Below, piece after piece: positions 44,990 through 54,108 of a DNA stretch of 64,000 nucleotides; the stretch's first letter is position 1; each line of letters begins with the position of its first letter. The notes beneath the pieces were generated by a model, which had not been told where the DNA came from, ran no database searches, and worked only from the letters and a program-made list of their open reading frames with translations. A program made the translations under genes and the position numbers. Where the stretch lies: positions 1,302,001 to 1,366,000 of the forward strand of contig NZ_JADWYR010000001.1 in the NCBI RefSeq assembly GCF_015831355.1. The letters run 5' to 3'. The DNA is from Panacibacter microcysteis (GTDB taxonomy: Bacteria > Bacteroidota > Bacteroidia > Chitinophagales > Chitinophagaceae).

Positions 44990-45589
44990 TTATTCTGCTT
45001 CGGCCACTACTTCTTTTACTTCCGGTATCATACGTTTCATCATTCCTTCTATACCTGCCTTTAGTGTAATCATAGAAGACGGGCAACCACTGCAGCTACC
45101 CTGCAGCATAAGGTTTACAATACCTGCGTCGTAACTTTTAAACTGTATGGCGCCGCCATCCATTTCCACAGCAGGGCGTACATAATTATCGAGCAGTTCT
45201 TTGATGCGTTTTACAACATCGTCATCGTCTGCAGTTACGGTATTGCTCGCTTCCTGCTTTACTTTGGCCACTTCGTCTTCGTTAACTACAGGACCGCCGT
45301 TTTCAAGGTATTCTTTCAAAAACTGTTTCACGGTAGGTATTACATCCTGCCACTCATCTGTTTCAGAGGTTTTCGTAAGCGTAACAAAATTGCTGGCAAT
45401 AAACACGCTTTTTATAAAAGGAAAACTAAATAACTCTTTCGCAAGCGGCGATGGCGCAGCAGTTGTTTCATCCGGAAAATCGATGCTCTTGCCGGGGTAT
45501 AGCAGCTTATTGGCCACAAATTTCATTGTTTCCGGGTTAGGCGTCATTTCTGTATAAATGCTGATAACCGGGTTGCCTGTTTTAATCAT
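44990..45589 (-). CDS. NifU-family Fe-S cluster scaffold (Nfu type)
   Basis: 199-aa two-domain Nfu protein. The N-terminal domain (about 10-95) begins SIYTEMTPNPETMKFVANK. The C-terminal NifU-like domain (about 115-195) has DNYVRPAVEMDGGAI and the cluster-binding motif CSGCPSSMIT (CxxC). It accepts or delivers Fe-S clusters. The ORF is open 33 codons upstream of MIKTGNPVISIYTE, but that extension is a translated dispersed repeat (VRRKERCH), so the ATG at 45587-45589 was taken. It is monocistronic with its own terminator. Confidence 0.92.
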   Translation of the reverse strand: MIKTGNPVISIYTEMTPNPETMKFVANKLLYPGKSIDFPDETTAAPSPLAKELFSFPFIKSVFIASNFVTLTKTSETDEWQDVIPTVKQFLKEYLENGGPVVNEDEVAKVKQEASNTVTADDDDVVKRIKELLDNYVRPAVEMDGGAIQFKSYDAGIVNLMLQGSCSGCPSSMITLKAGIEGMMKRMIPEVKEVVAEAE

Positions 45590-45626
45590 AACACACAATA
45601 TTTTGTTGTTCCTTAAAGAAAATGTA

Positions 45627-45682
45627 TGAGCCGGTCTGCAGTGCAGGTGGCATCGTTCCTTGCGTCGCACTCTTGTACTGCA
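45627..45682 (+). repeat. Dispersed repeat, single A arm
   Basis: GAGCCGGTCTGCAGTGCAGG (from about 45628), then TGGCATCGTTCCTTGCGTCG and CACTCTTGTACTG. It lies in the 310-bp divergent gap 45590-45899, which holds no gene that I can see. Confidence 0.72.
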
Positions 45683-45899
45683 TAACATTATGCAGCTGTG
45701 CGGCCACAGTTTTGCCGTGTAGTTACCACTGCGTTGTAATGCCAGTGGTTAAAAGCGCACAGTAACGTACAAAGAACTAACTGCAAAAGTAGTAAAATGA
45801 CCGGCTTATAAATTTACGAATGCGGAAAAGAAGGAAAGGTTTTATTTACCGGGCCAACTTTTTAACACCAATGTTTGTTGTTTTGCAAAAAAAACCAGG

Positions 45900-46250
45900 A
45901 TGAAGAAGATATACCACCTCAGCACCTGCGATACTACACAGAACATTCTGAAAGAAGTAGATGCTGTAAAAAAGGGTGCTGACCTGCAGGATATCAAAAC
46001 AGAGAAAATTACCCCTGCACAACTGGATGAAATGAAAAAACTGGCGGGTAGCTATGAAGCGTTGTTTAGCCGCCGTGCACTTAAGTATCGTGCAATGGGC
46101 CTGCACGAAAAAGAGCTTGCTGAAAAAGATTACCGCAAACTTATTCTTGAAGAATATACTTTTCTTAAAAGACCTGTAGCTATTGTAAATGACCAGATAT
46201 TCATCGGCAACACAAAGGCAGTTGTCGCTGCTTTAAAGTCTGCTTTGTGA
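45900..46250 (+). CDS. ArsC/Spx-like thioredoxin-fold protein
   Basis: 116-aa small protein of the arsenate-reductase/Spx family fold (MKKIYHLSTCDTTQNILKE). The N-terminal site STCDTTQ has a single Cys (C10) and lacks the CxxC pair of Spx and the CGTS-type motif of E. coli ArsC. The C-terminal PVAIVNDQIFIGNTK matches the family's proline-containing strand (KRPVAI). Without the usual active-site residues, arsenate reduction is doubtful; it may be a regulatory or divergent thiol protein. Its last 18 bp overlap the convergent carbon-nitrogen hydrolase gene. Confidence 0.75.
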   Translation: MKKIYHLSTCDTTQNILKEVDAVKKGADLQDIKTEKITPAQLDEMKKLAGSYEALFSRRALKYRAMGLHEKELAEKDYRKLILEEYTFLKRPVAIVNDQIFIGNTKAVVAALKSAL

Positions 46251-47042
46251 TCCGTATTGGTACAGAGCAGGCTTAAACCTTTTGGCCAGTTTACCGGTGG
46301 CCAAAGCGGGGTCTACTGTGGCTACCACTACACCTGTTTCGCCGTAGGGCTGGTATGCAATACAATTGCCATCCGGCGCAATAACAGAACTGGCCGACTC
46401 CTGGAAAGCAGTGGCATAGTTAACGCTTGCAAAGTAGACCGTATTTTCAAGTGCGCGCATCATCATGGCTTTCTCATAATATGGGTTTGCTTTTGCGCCC
46501 CATTCTGTAAGCTTTGCACCTGTCGTATTACTGCCTGTAAAGTGAGGGTGAAAAACCACTGCGGCACCATTGGCTGCAGCCCACCTTACAGACTCCGGGT
46601 AACGGAAACCTTCATGGCATATGGTGATGCCAAATTTCAAACCCTGCACTTCAAACAATATTCTTTCTGTACCCGCTACCCACATCGCATCTTCTGACGG
46701 ATCAAGCTGGTTTTTGGCCTGGTAGCCTTGCACCTTCCCCTGTTCGTCAACGACAAAAGCCACGTTCAAAACGCCTTCATTGCTATACCAGTCCATTGGA
46801 ACAATCATAGCAATGGCATGCTTTGCGGCTATTGAACAAATACTATTCAACGCAGCCCGCATATTTTCGGGTGTTGAAGTTTCCGGCACAAACTCCGGTA
46901 AGGGATAACCGGGAATAAAAGTTTCCGGAAAACAGACGATGGTTGCCTGTTGTTCCGCGGCCGATTTTGCCAGTGCATCTGCCTGTTCAACAGCATTTGC
47001 AATTGATGCAGGGTATAGCGGGGAAGCCAATGCGATTTTCAT
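46233..47042 (-). CDS. Carbon-nitrogen hydrolase (nitrilase-family amidase)
   Basis: 269-aa nitrilase-superfamily enzyme. The catalytic triad can be read: Glu in CFPETFIPGYP (about 40), Lys in QAKNQLDPSED (about 112) and Cys in ITICHEGFRYP (about 150). Such proteins hydrolyse amides or nitriles; the substrate cannot be chosen from sequence. The start MKIALASPLYPAS is good and the length is typical. It converges on the ArsC-like gene with an 18-bp overlap of the coding ends. Confidence 0.9.
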   Translation of the reverse strand: MKIALASPLYPASIANAVEQADALAKSAAEQQATIVCFPETFIPGYPLPEFVPETSTPENMRAALNSICSIAAKHAIAMIVPMDWYSNEGVLNVAFVVDEQGKVQGYQAKNQLDPSEDAMWVAGTERILFEVQGLKFGITICHEGFRYPESVRWAAANGAAVVFHPHFTGSNTTGAKLTEWGAKANPYYEKAMMMRALENTVYFASVNYATAFQESASSVIAPDGNCIAYQPYGETGVVVATVDPALATGKLAKRFKPALYQYGSQSRL

Positions 47043-47155
47043 GTTATAAATTGAAACTCAAAATACTTACTTGTAGAAAATTATCCTAAAAAGTTAAACA
47101 ACAGCAGCATACACTAATTTATTTAGTATTTTTATACTACAAATTTGAGCCAGCT

Positions 47156-48400
47156 ATGAGTGACAGAATTAGGGAGAAGCTAGAGATTCTTGCAGATGCC
47201 GCCAAATATGATGTAAGCTGTGCCAGCAGCGGGAGCAATCGTAAAAATGATAATAAGGGTTTGGGTAACACCGGTAATGGTATTTGTCATGCCTATACAG
47301 AAGACGGCAGGTGCGTAAGCCTGCTAAAAATACTCCTGACCAACTTTTGCATTTACGATTGTGCCTATTGTGTAAGCAGGAAAAGCAACGACATACAAAG
47401 AGCCGCGTTTACTGTGCAGGAAGTAGTTGACCTTACCATTAATTTTTACCGTCGTAATTATATAGAAGGCCTTTTTCTTAGTTCGGGCATTTTTAAAAAT
47501 CCGGATTATACCATGGAGCGGCTGGTACTCGTAGCAAAGAAGCTACGTACCGAACATAAATTCAACGGGTATATACATCTGAAAACCATTCCCGGCGCAA
47601 GTGATGAATTGATGCACGAAGCTGCATTGTATGCAGACCGGTTGAGTGTAAACGTAGAAATGCCCACCAAGGAAAGTCTACAATTACTTGCACCTGATAA
47701 AAACCGCGAAGCCATGATAAAGCCGATGCGCTTTATTGACAAGGCCATTATTCAAAACCGGGAAGAGAAGAAAATTTTCAAAAAAACACCGTTGTATGCA
47801 CCGGCGGGCCAAAGTACGCAAATGGTAATAGGTGCCACACCTGAAACAGATTTCCAAGTACTCTATCTTTCTCATTTCTTTTACAAAAAGTTTCACCTGC
47901 GTCGGGTATATTATTCCGGTTATGTGCCTATTAGCAACGATAACAGGCTGCCGGCAATTGGTACACCCGTACCCATGATTCGCGAAAACCGTTTGTACCA
48001 GGCCGATTGGCTGATGCGTTTCTACCATTTTAAAGTAGATGAGATTGTTGATGCAGCTAACCCGCTACTTGATACAGAGGTTGATCCAAAGCTCTCGTGG
48101 GCGTTGCGGAACATGCATTTATTCCCGGTTGATATTAACCGTGCTGACTACATGTTGATTATGCGTGTACCCGGAATAGGCTTACGTTCCGCACAAAAGA
48201 TTTGCGAAGCAAGAAAGTTTACCCGCTTAAATATTGAACACCTCAAAAAAATCGGTATCAGCCTTAATAAAGCAAAGCACTTCATTCAATCTGAAAATTC
48301 GTGTAAAGACCTGCAGCCGGAAAAAATAAAACAACTGATTTTACAGGAAGGACGCAGCAAGTACAAGGCTAACTTTTCAACACAATTATCTGTCTTTTGA
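47156..48400 (+). CDS. Putative DNA modification/repair radical SAM protein (TIGR03916-like)
   Basis: 414-aa radical SAM enzyme. The cluster motif is CIYDCAYC (CX3CX2C, within TNFCIYDCAYCVSR, about 64-77). An N-terminal cap has KLEILADAAKYDVSCASSG. The C-terminal helix-hairpin-helix RVPGIGLRSAQKI is a DNA-binding element. It is followed 92 bp later by a TIGR03915-like DNA-metabolism gene, the known partner pair. The chemistry and the lesion are not known in general; a role in DNA repair or modification is inferred from the pairing and HhH element. A single-base mismatch promoter may precede it. Confidence 0.88.
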   Translation: MSDRIREKLEILADAAKYDVSCASSGSNRKNDNKGLGNTGNGICHAYTEDGRCVSLLKILLTNFCIYDCAYCVSRKSNDIQRAAFTVQEVVDLTINFYRRNYIEGLFLSSGIFKNPDYTMERLVLVAKKLRTEHKFNGYIHLKTIPGASDELMHEAALYADRLSVNVEMPTKESLQLLAPDKNREAMIKPMRFIDKAIIQNREEKKIFKKTPLYAPAGQSTQMVIGATPETDFQVLYLSHFFYKKFHLRRVYYSGYVPISNDNRLPAIGTPVPMIRENRLYQADWLMRFYHFKVDEIVDAANPLLDTEVDPKLSWALRNMHLFPVDINRADYMLIMRVPGIGLRSAQKICEARKFTRLNIEHLKKIGISLNKAKHFIQSENSCKDLQPEKIKQLILQEGRSKYKANFSTQLSVF

Positions 48401-48492
48401 TACCGGCTTAGCACAACATATCCGGTGCGGCAAAGGCGGGGCCAACTGTTGTTGTGCTGATTGATAACCCTTTTGCAACAATCTTCTTACAA

Positions 48493-49263
48493 ATGATACA
48501 AACTGTACTATACGACGGAAGCTTCCCCGGCTTTTTTGCCGCTGTATTCGAGATCTACGAATACAAAATTGTTGAACCCGATATTCAAACAGAGGGTAGC
48601 GCTAACATCAGTCTTTTTTCAACACCTCACATAAGTATACCAGATAAAGCAAAAGCCTTAAGGGTTATGAAAGCCTTGCAGGACAAAATAACGGTAGCGG
48701 CTTTTGGAAATTTTTACCGTGCTTATCTTTCGGAATTACCGGGAATTGAAAATGTATTGTTCCGTTATATAAAATATGTTATCAGCAGCAAAGATTCGGT
48801 TGAAAAGAATTTTGCCAATCCTGATGTTTTGATGATTCAGCAAACCGCGCATAAGACCGACAGGGAAAAACATCGTATGAAAGCTTTTATACGCTTTCAA
48901 AAAACCAAAGACGAGTTATATTATGCCATTGTACAACCAGATTTCAATGTATTGCCGCTTATAAGCAGCCATTTTGAAAAACGATATGCAGATCAACGCT
49001 GGCTAATTTATGATACGCGGAGAAAGTATGGTTTGTATTACGATCTGAAGAACGTGGAAGAAGTAAATATTGCATTTAATGATCAGTTGCAAAGCCCGTG
49101 TGCGCTTAGTACGATCTATGACGAAAAAGAAGATATTTATCAATCTTTATGGAGAGCTTATTTTGACAGTGTCAATATAAAGGCCCGGAAAAATACGAAG
49201 CTGCATATTCAGCATATGCCTAAACGTTACTGGCGGTATCTTGTTGAAAAACAGCCAGGTTAA
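48493..49263 (+). CDS. TIGR03915/DUF4130-like DNA-metabolism protein
   Basis: 256-aa protein partnered with the radical SAM enzyme. The start MIQTVLYDGSFPGFFAAVFE (ATG at 48493) is the family-like N-terminus; an upstream in-frame ATG (48454) adds only 13 residues. The family motif region FIRFQKTKDELYYAIVQPDFNVLPL and HFEKRYADQRWLIYD are seen. The C-terminus reads HMPKRYWRYLVEKQ, typical. Family members are often fused to or paired with uracil-DNA glycosylase-like domains. Activity is unproven. Confidence 0.86.
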   Translation: MIQTVLYDGSFPGFFAAVFEIYEYKIVEPDIQTEGSANISLFSTPHISIPDKAKALRVMKALQDKITVAAFGNFYRAYLSELPGIENVLFRYIKYVISSKDSVEKNFANPDVLMIQQTAHKTDREKHRMKAFIRFQKTKDELYYAIVQPDFNVLPLISSHFEKRYADQRWLIYDTRRKYGLYYDLKNVEEVNIAFNDQLQSPCALSTIYDEKEDIYQSLWRAYFDSVNIKARKNTKLHIQHMPKRYWRYLVEKQPG

Positions 49264-49426
49264 TGCACCAAAAAACTACACACCACCGCCTAACGTTATA
49301 AGCTTTTGAGGATTTTTTTGCTCAACCATTTAACTGCTGGCCAACACTTTGTATAATACTTCGTCAATTTTTTTAGTGGCATAAAATTTTCCTCCTGTTT
49401 TATTATCACTAAAAAATTAGAATACT

Positions 49427-49573
49427 ATGAGAAGTTTATTGTATATAATCGCGGTAATCCTTGTTATTGGATGGCTTTTAGGGTTTTTTGTATATAGTAC
49501 CACCGGTTTGATACATATTTTGCTGGTATTGGCGGTAATATCTTTACTACTTGGGGTAATACAAAAGGCCTGA
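49427..49573 (+). CDS. Small hydrophobic membrane protein, lmo0937-like
   Basis: 48-aa ORF from ATG 49427 to TGA 49571-49573, beginning MRSLLYIIAVILVIGWLLG. Two membrane helices are separated by a short FVYSTTGLIH turn. This is the pattern of the small lmo0937-family membrane proteins, often found near stress genes. It lies 163 bp after the DNA-metabolism gene and 60 bp before a hypothetical gene on the same strand. Confidence 0.75.
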   Translation: MRSLLYIIAVILVIGWLLGFFVYSTTGLIHILLVLAVISLLLGVIQKA

Positions 49574-49633
49574 ATACGAAGACATTATAACGGAGATTTA
49601 TTACGAGGCATATAAATTGCGGGAGTTAAGGAA

Positions 49634-50128
49634 ATGCTTGCCATGATTTACAACCAGACATCAGCCCAGGAGCTGATAAACATCAGGAGCACTATTGCGC
49701 ACCTGGAGCCATTGAAGAATTTATTATCAGACGTTAGACAGGAAATGAACAAGATCGCCTCGCATACCAATGATAAAGGAATGCGTGGAAGCCTGCTGAA
49801 TTTTGTATCTGAAACAGGTGCGTGTGAAGAGCAGATCAATAGTTATATTACTTCGCTTTTGCACGTATTTCCTGTAGAAGAAGTAAAACCGCTTTCGGCG
49901 AGACAGTTAATGGGGCCTTTATTTGATTGCCCGTTTGATTGTGCGAAGACATACGAGAAAAAGATCGTCAAACATTTTCGTGTTACAATTAACGATTACA
50001 AAGTGATAAGGGAGATAAGAGAATTAATGAAGTCATTACTGAATGAGGTTCTTTATTCATTTCTTAAAATTCGGATGTTAAGCTCCTTTTCGGTTAAAGA
50101 GTTAAGAGCTGAGTCAAACCTTTTCTAA
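49634..50128 (+). CDS. Hypothetical helical protein
   Basis: 164 aa, predicted mostly helical (LINIRSTIAHLEPLKNLLSDVRQEM; in part), with a Cys-bearing central turn (LFDCPFDCAKTYEKK). No family was recognised. No signal peptide is visible. It follows the small membrane protein and precedes the DUF4142 lipoprotein on the same strand, a possible stress-type group. Two closely spaced starts exist (MLAMIYN). Confidence 0.6.
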   Translation: MLAMIYNQTSAQELINIRSTIAHLEPLKNLLSDVRQEMNKIASHTNDKGMRGSLLNFVSETGACEEQINSYITSLLHVFPVEEVKPLSARQLMGPLFDCPFDCAKTYEKKIVKHFRVTINDYKVIREIRELMKSLLNEVLYSFLKIRMLSSFSVKELRAESNLF

Positions 50129-50228
50129 AATCTACAGCGCTCCAGCACAGCATATTTTGCGCCTGCTTGCCTATAACGCAAAGCCAGGCGCATTTTTTTT
50201 TTGCAATCATAAAACAAACTTTTAGACG

Positions 50229-50798
50229 ATGAAGAATTTTAAAACCGGAATACTTTCATTTTTATTGTTTGCCGGAGTGTTGGTTTCGTGTACAAATACA
50301 GGTACAAAAGAAAACCCGGTTAAAGAAGCAGAGCGGGTAAATGATCAGAAATTTGAAAAGCCCGACCAGAAAAATGCTCAATTACTCGTAGACGCCTGGC
50401 TGAATGGCAATTATGTTATGCGCATGGCAGACACTGCACGAAAGTTTGTGACAACCGATGATGGTAAAAGATTGGCTGGTATGATTACCGATACGTATAT
50501 GAAAATCAATGACCGGATTGCAAAAATGGCGGCGGCCAAACAAATCACATTGCCTGCAGATATTTCAGACCAACAGAAAAGAAAGCTTGGAGACATCGAA
50601 AACAAAAAAGCAAAAGACCTCGATAAGGAATTTGCAAATGCAATGGTAAGAGAACAGGAGGATGCGATAAAACTTTATGAAAAGTCTGCGGCTGATGCTA
50701 CAGATAGCGATATAAAATCGTTTTTTACGGCCACATTGCCCGAACTACACGCAAACCTTGACATGGCAATAAAAAGCAGGGACGTACTTAGCAAATGA
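50229..50798 (+). CDS. DUF4142-type lipoprotein
   Basis: 189-aa lipoprotein. The lipobox is LVSC (about C21), followed by a charged linker. The mature domain is mostly helical (DAWLNGNYVMRMADTARKF, EFANAMVREQEDAIKLYEKSA), resembling the DUF4142 ferritin-like four-helix family. It is a likely envelope-stress protein, function unknown. A terminator lies 27 bp after the stop. Confidence 0.78.
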   Translation: MKNFKTGILSFLLFAGVLVSCTNTGTKENPVKEAERVNDQKFEKPDQKNAQLLVDAWLNGNYVMRMADTARKFVTTDDGKRLAGMITDTYMKINDRIAKMAAAKQITLPADISDQQKRKLGDIENKKAKDLDKEFANAMVREQEDAIKLYEKSAADATDSDIKSFFTATLPELHANLDMAIKSRDVLSK

Positions 50799-50824
50799 TG
50801 TAGAAAAAAATATACAAAACAAGC

Positions 50825-50849
50825 AGCCGGTTGTACAGACCGGCTTTTT
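50825..50849 (+). terminator. Intrinsic terminator after DUF4142 gene
   Basis: AGCCGGT (50825-50831) pairs with ACCGGCT (50839-50845), followed by TTTT. Confidence 0.75.
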
Positions 50850-50920
50850 AATGCCCATGCAAACAGGCTAAACGTATGAAAATTTAGTGGCATTTGTTTT
50901 GCCCAATCCCTCTACTGTTG

Positions 50921-50948
50921 CTGAAGTGTGCGACGCAACCAAAGCCGA
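50921..50948 (-). repeat. Dispersed repeat, short A arm fragment (inverted)
   Basis: CTGAAGTGTGCGACGCAACC (50921-50940), then AAAGCCG. Only the core is kept. Confidence 0.55.
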
Positions 50949-50999
50949 CAGGAGCGGTAAAGCTGACCTCATAATTATTCTTTCGAAAAATTTACGATT

Positions 51000-52484
51000 A
51001 TGCAAAACGGTACGATGTTACAGTTTTTTCACTGGTATTACCCGGAAGACGGAAGCCTGTGGAATAAACTAAAAGAAGAAGCAAAAAGTCTATCTGAATT
51101 AGGTATAACAGCAATATGGATACCACCGGCCTCGAAGGGAACCACCGGCGGTTATTCTGTGGGTTACGATGTGTATGATTTGTATGACCTGGGAGAGTTT
51201 GACCAGAAAGGAACGGTAAAAACAAAATATGGCTCCAAAGACGAGCTGGTAAACGCAGTAAATGCGGTACATGAAGCAGGCATAAAGGTATACGCTGACA
51301 TTGTTGTAAACCACCTCGGCGGTGCTGATGAAGAAGAACGCATTACGGTAAGGCGCGTAAACCCTGACAACAGGAATGAATTTACCAGCGAACCGTTTGA
51401 GATTAACGCATATACGAAATTTACTTACCCTAACAGGAAAGGCAAATACTCAAATTTTGTGTGGGATCATCAATGCTTTACAGGCACTGATTATGCCAGC
51501 GATCTTGATGAAACCGGCATCTTTTCTATACAGAATGAATATGGCGAAGGCTGGGAAGAAGTAGTAGACGACGAAAAAGGTAATTATGATTACCTGATGT
51601 TTACGGATGTAGAGTTCAGGAATGAGGCAGTAAGAGAAGAATTGAAAAAATGGGGTAAGTGGTATTTTGATACATTACATTTCGATGGTGTAAGACTGGA
51701 TGCCGTAAAACACATAGCACCGCAGTTTTACAACGAATGGCTTGATTATATGCGGGCAGAAGTAAAAGAAGATCTTTTTGCTGTTGGAGAATACTGGGCG
51801 CCTGGTTACCTGCATTTGCTGGAGCGATATATAGATGCCACCGAAGGAAGAATGAGTTTGTTTGATGCCCCACTGCACAGGAACCTGCATACCGCTTCGA
51901 AAGAAGGAAAAGATTTTGACCTGCGTACTATTTTTGATGAAACGCTGGTAGCAAAAAACCCGGGACTGGCAGTAACTATTGTAGAAAACCACGATACACA
52001 ACCGCTGCAGGCTCTTGAAGCACCTGTAGAGCCATGGTTTAAGCCAATAGCTTACGCAATAATATTATTAAGAAAAGATGGTTACCCATGCATTTTTTAT
52101 ACAGACCTGTATGGAGCATCTTATGTTGATAAAGGCAACGATGGCAATGACCATGAGATTTTTTTACCCAAATGCGATGACCTGGAAAATTTACTGAAAG
52201 CCCGTGCAAACTATGCCTATGGCGAACAGCGGGATTATTTTGATCATGGCAATTGTGTGGGCTGGACAAGGGAAGGAGACGAAGAACACGGTGGTTGTGC
52301 AGTGGTATTATCAAACGGCGATGAAGGTTTTAAAAGTATGGAGATAGGGAAGCGCTACGCGGGTAAGACTTTTATTGATATGCTTGGGAAACACGCTGCG
52401 GAGGTTACAATAAATGAAGATGGATGGGGAGAGTTCTATACAAATGCCGGCTCGGTATGTGTATGGATAGAAAAACCTGAATAG
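51000..52484 (+). CDS. Cytoplasmic alpha-amylase (GH13)
   Basis: 494-aa alpha-amylase of the GH13 family; the absence of a signal peptide points to a cytoplasmic enzyme of the GH13_5-like type. Conserved regions are ADIVVNH (I), GVRLDAVKH (II, nucleophile Asp), VGEYWAP (III, acid Glu) and VENHDTQP (IV). The start is MQNGTMLQFFHWYYP, which is typical. It hydrolyses internal alpha-1,4-glucan bonds, probably intracellular glycogen or imported dextrin. No linked glycogen genes are in the window. Confidence 0.94.
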   Translation: MQNGTMLQFFHWYYPEDGSLWNKLKEEAKSLSELGITAIWIPPASKGTTGGYSVGYDVYDLYDLGEFDQKGTVKTKYGSKDELVNAVNAVHEAGIKVYADIVVNHLGGADEEERITVRRVNPDNRNEFTSEPFEINAYTKFTYPNRKGKYSNFVWDHQCFTGTDYASDLDETGIFSIQNEYGEGWEEVVDDEKGNYDYLMFTDVEFRNEAVREELKKWGKWYFDTLHFDGVRLDAVKHIAPQFYNEWLDYMRAEVKEDLFAVGEYWAPGYLHLLERYIDATEGRMSLFDAPLHRNLHTASKEGKDFDLRTIFDETLVAKNPGLAVTIVENHDTQPLQALEAPVEPWFKPIAYAIILLRKDGYPCIFYTDLYGASYVDKGNDGNDHEIFLPKCDDLENLLKARANYAYGEQRDYFDHGNCVGWTREGDEEHGGCAVVLSNGDEGFKSMEIGKRYAGKTFIDMLGKHAAEVTINEDGWGEFYTNAGSVCVWIEKPE

Positions 52485-52595
52485 TATCACGAATTATTTA
52501 TAAATTTAAAAATGTCAGCCGGAAATACATTTTATTTTTATTAATATTTTTCAGTGGATTACCAGTTTGAAATCCTATATCTATAATCAAAATTC

Positions 52596-54002
52596 ATGAA
52601 ACTGCATATTGAAAATCGCATCAAGGCGGGTTATGTTATTGTGTTTATTTTAATGGCGCTTTCATATGTTTCGTTCTTTATCGCCACAGAGAAATTAGAT
52701 GAGAAGTCGCGTGCAATAGAAGAGACCAACCGTATCATCAACAAGCTCGAGCTGCTTTTTTCTTCTGTAAAAGATGCTGAAACCGGTGTGCGTGGCTACG
52801 TGGCAGTTAAAGACGATCATTTTCTTGACATTTATAAGGCCAGTCTTGCCGGTTATGAAGAAGAATTCAGGCAATTACGCGATTTACTAAAGGACAATAA
52901 ATTGCAGCAATCGAGGGCAGAGATCCTGCATGAAAGGATAGGGGAAAAATACAGGCTGCTGAATGGTGCGGTTACTTTGTTTAGCGCAAATGGTATGCAA
53001 ATGACTGACACACTAAGGTCAATGGCATACCATGGTAAAGAAGTGATGGATACCATCAGGAGCCTGGTAAAAGTAATGGAGAAGGTGCAAAACGACCAGT
53101 TGACCCAACGTACAGATGATATGCAGCGGTTGCAGAAAGCACTCAATATAATCATCCTTACGTCTATTATTATTGCGGTAGTATTGGTCATTTACTCTTT
53201 TCTTATCTATGTACGAGAAAACAATCTAAAAATGGAAGCAGATGCAAAAGCAGATGAATACCGGCGCGAACTGGAAAAACGTGTTGATGAGCTGAATGCA
53301 GCAAATAAAGAGCTGAAAGAATTGAAGAGCATTGAAAAATTTGCGGCAAGCGGGCGCATAGCCAGGCAAATGGCACACGAAATAAGAAATCCGCTTACCA
53401 ATATTGGCCTTGCATCAGAGCAGCTGAGAAGCGAGCTTACAGATAAAGAAGACCTTACCATCTTTTTCGACATGATAGACCGTAATGCCAAACGCATCAA
53501 CCAGCTCGTATCAGACCTGCTTAACTCCACCAAATTTGCCCAGTTGCAGGTAGAGAACATGGCTATAAGTGATTTGATAGATGAAGTACTGCAGGATGCA
53601 AACGATCGGCTGGAACTTAAAACAATTAAGCTGGTGAAAGAGTATCAACCGGGTATTTGCCGTGTTTCGGTAGATAAAGAGCGAATGAAAATTGCGCTGC
53701 TCAATATCATCGTAAATGCCATAGAAGCAATGGAAGAAGGCAAAGGCGTTTTAACAATAGGCACCGCAGAGCTTAATGGTAAATGCTGCATTACAATCAA
53801 AGACAATGGCTCGGGCATCAGCAAAGATTCACTTGGTAAATTGTTCGAACCTTACTTTACAGGAAAACCAAAAGGTACAGGTCTTGGTCTTACCGCCACA
53901 CAAAACATTATACTCAATCACAAGGGTTCTATTGATGTAGAGAGCGAAGAGGGAAAAGGTTCCACATTTATTATTACACTTGACTTCTCGCAGGATTGCT
54001 AA
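52596..54002 (+). CDS. CHASE3-domain sensor histidine kinase
   Basis: 468-aa membrane histidine kinase. Membrane helices at about 10-30 and 183-205 bracket a CHASE3 sensor domain (about 35-180; with DAETGVRGYVAVKDDHFL). A coiled-coil (about 215-250, RRELEKRVDELNAANKEL) leads to the dimerisation/phospho-acceptor site MAHEIRNPLTNIGLA. The HATPase has NIIVNAIEAMEEG (N box), DNGSGI and GTGLGLTATQNI. No response regulator is adjacent, so its partner is elsewhere. Confidence 0.93.
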   Translation: MKLHIENRIKAGYVIVFILMALSYVSFFIATEKLDEKSRAIEETNRIINKLELLFSSVKDAETGVRGYVAVKDDHFLDIYKASLAGYEEEFRQLRDLLKDNKLQQSRAEILHERIGEKYRLLNGAVTLFSANGMQMTDTLRSMAYHGKEVMDTIRSLVKVMEKVQNDQLTQRTDDMQRLQKALNIIILTSIIIAVVLVIYSFLIYVRENNLKMEADAKADEYRRELEKRVDELNAANKELKELKSIEKFAASGRIARQMAHEIRNPLTNIGLASEQLRSELTDKEDLTIFFDMIDRNAKRINQLVSDLLNSTKFAQLQVENMAISDLIDEVLQDANDRLELKTIKLVKEYQPGICRVSVDKERMKIALLNIIVNAIEAMEEGKGVLTIGTAELNGKCCITIKDNGSGISKDSLGKLFEPYFTGKPKGTGLGLTATQNIILNHKGSIDVESEEGKGSTFIITLDFSQDC

Positions 54003-54108
54003 TGACTGTAAATAAAATCTGGCAGCATTTTTTCTAATGTTATACTAATAACAGTGGCAAACACTACATACCACAAATACTGATTATTTCACCTCGAAAT
54101 GTAAACTT

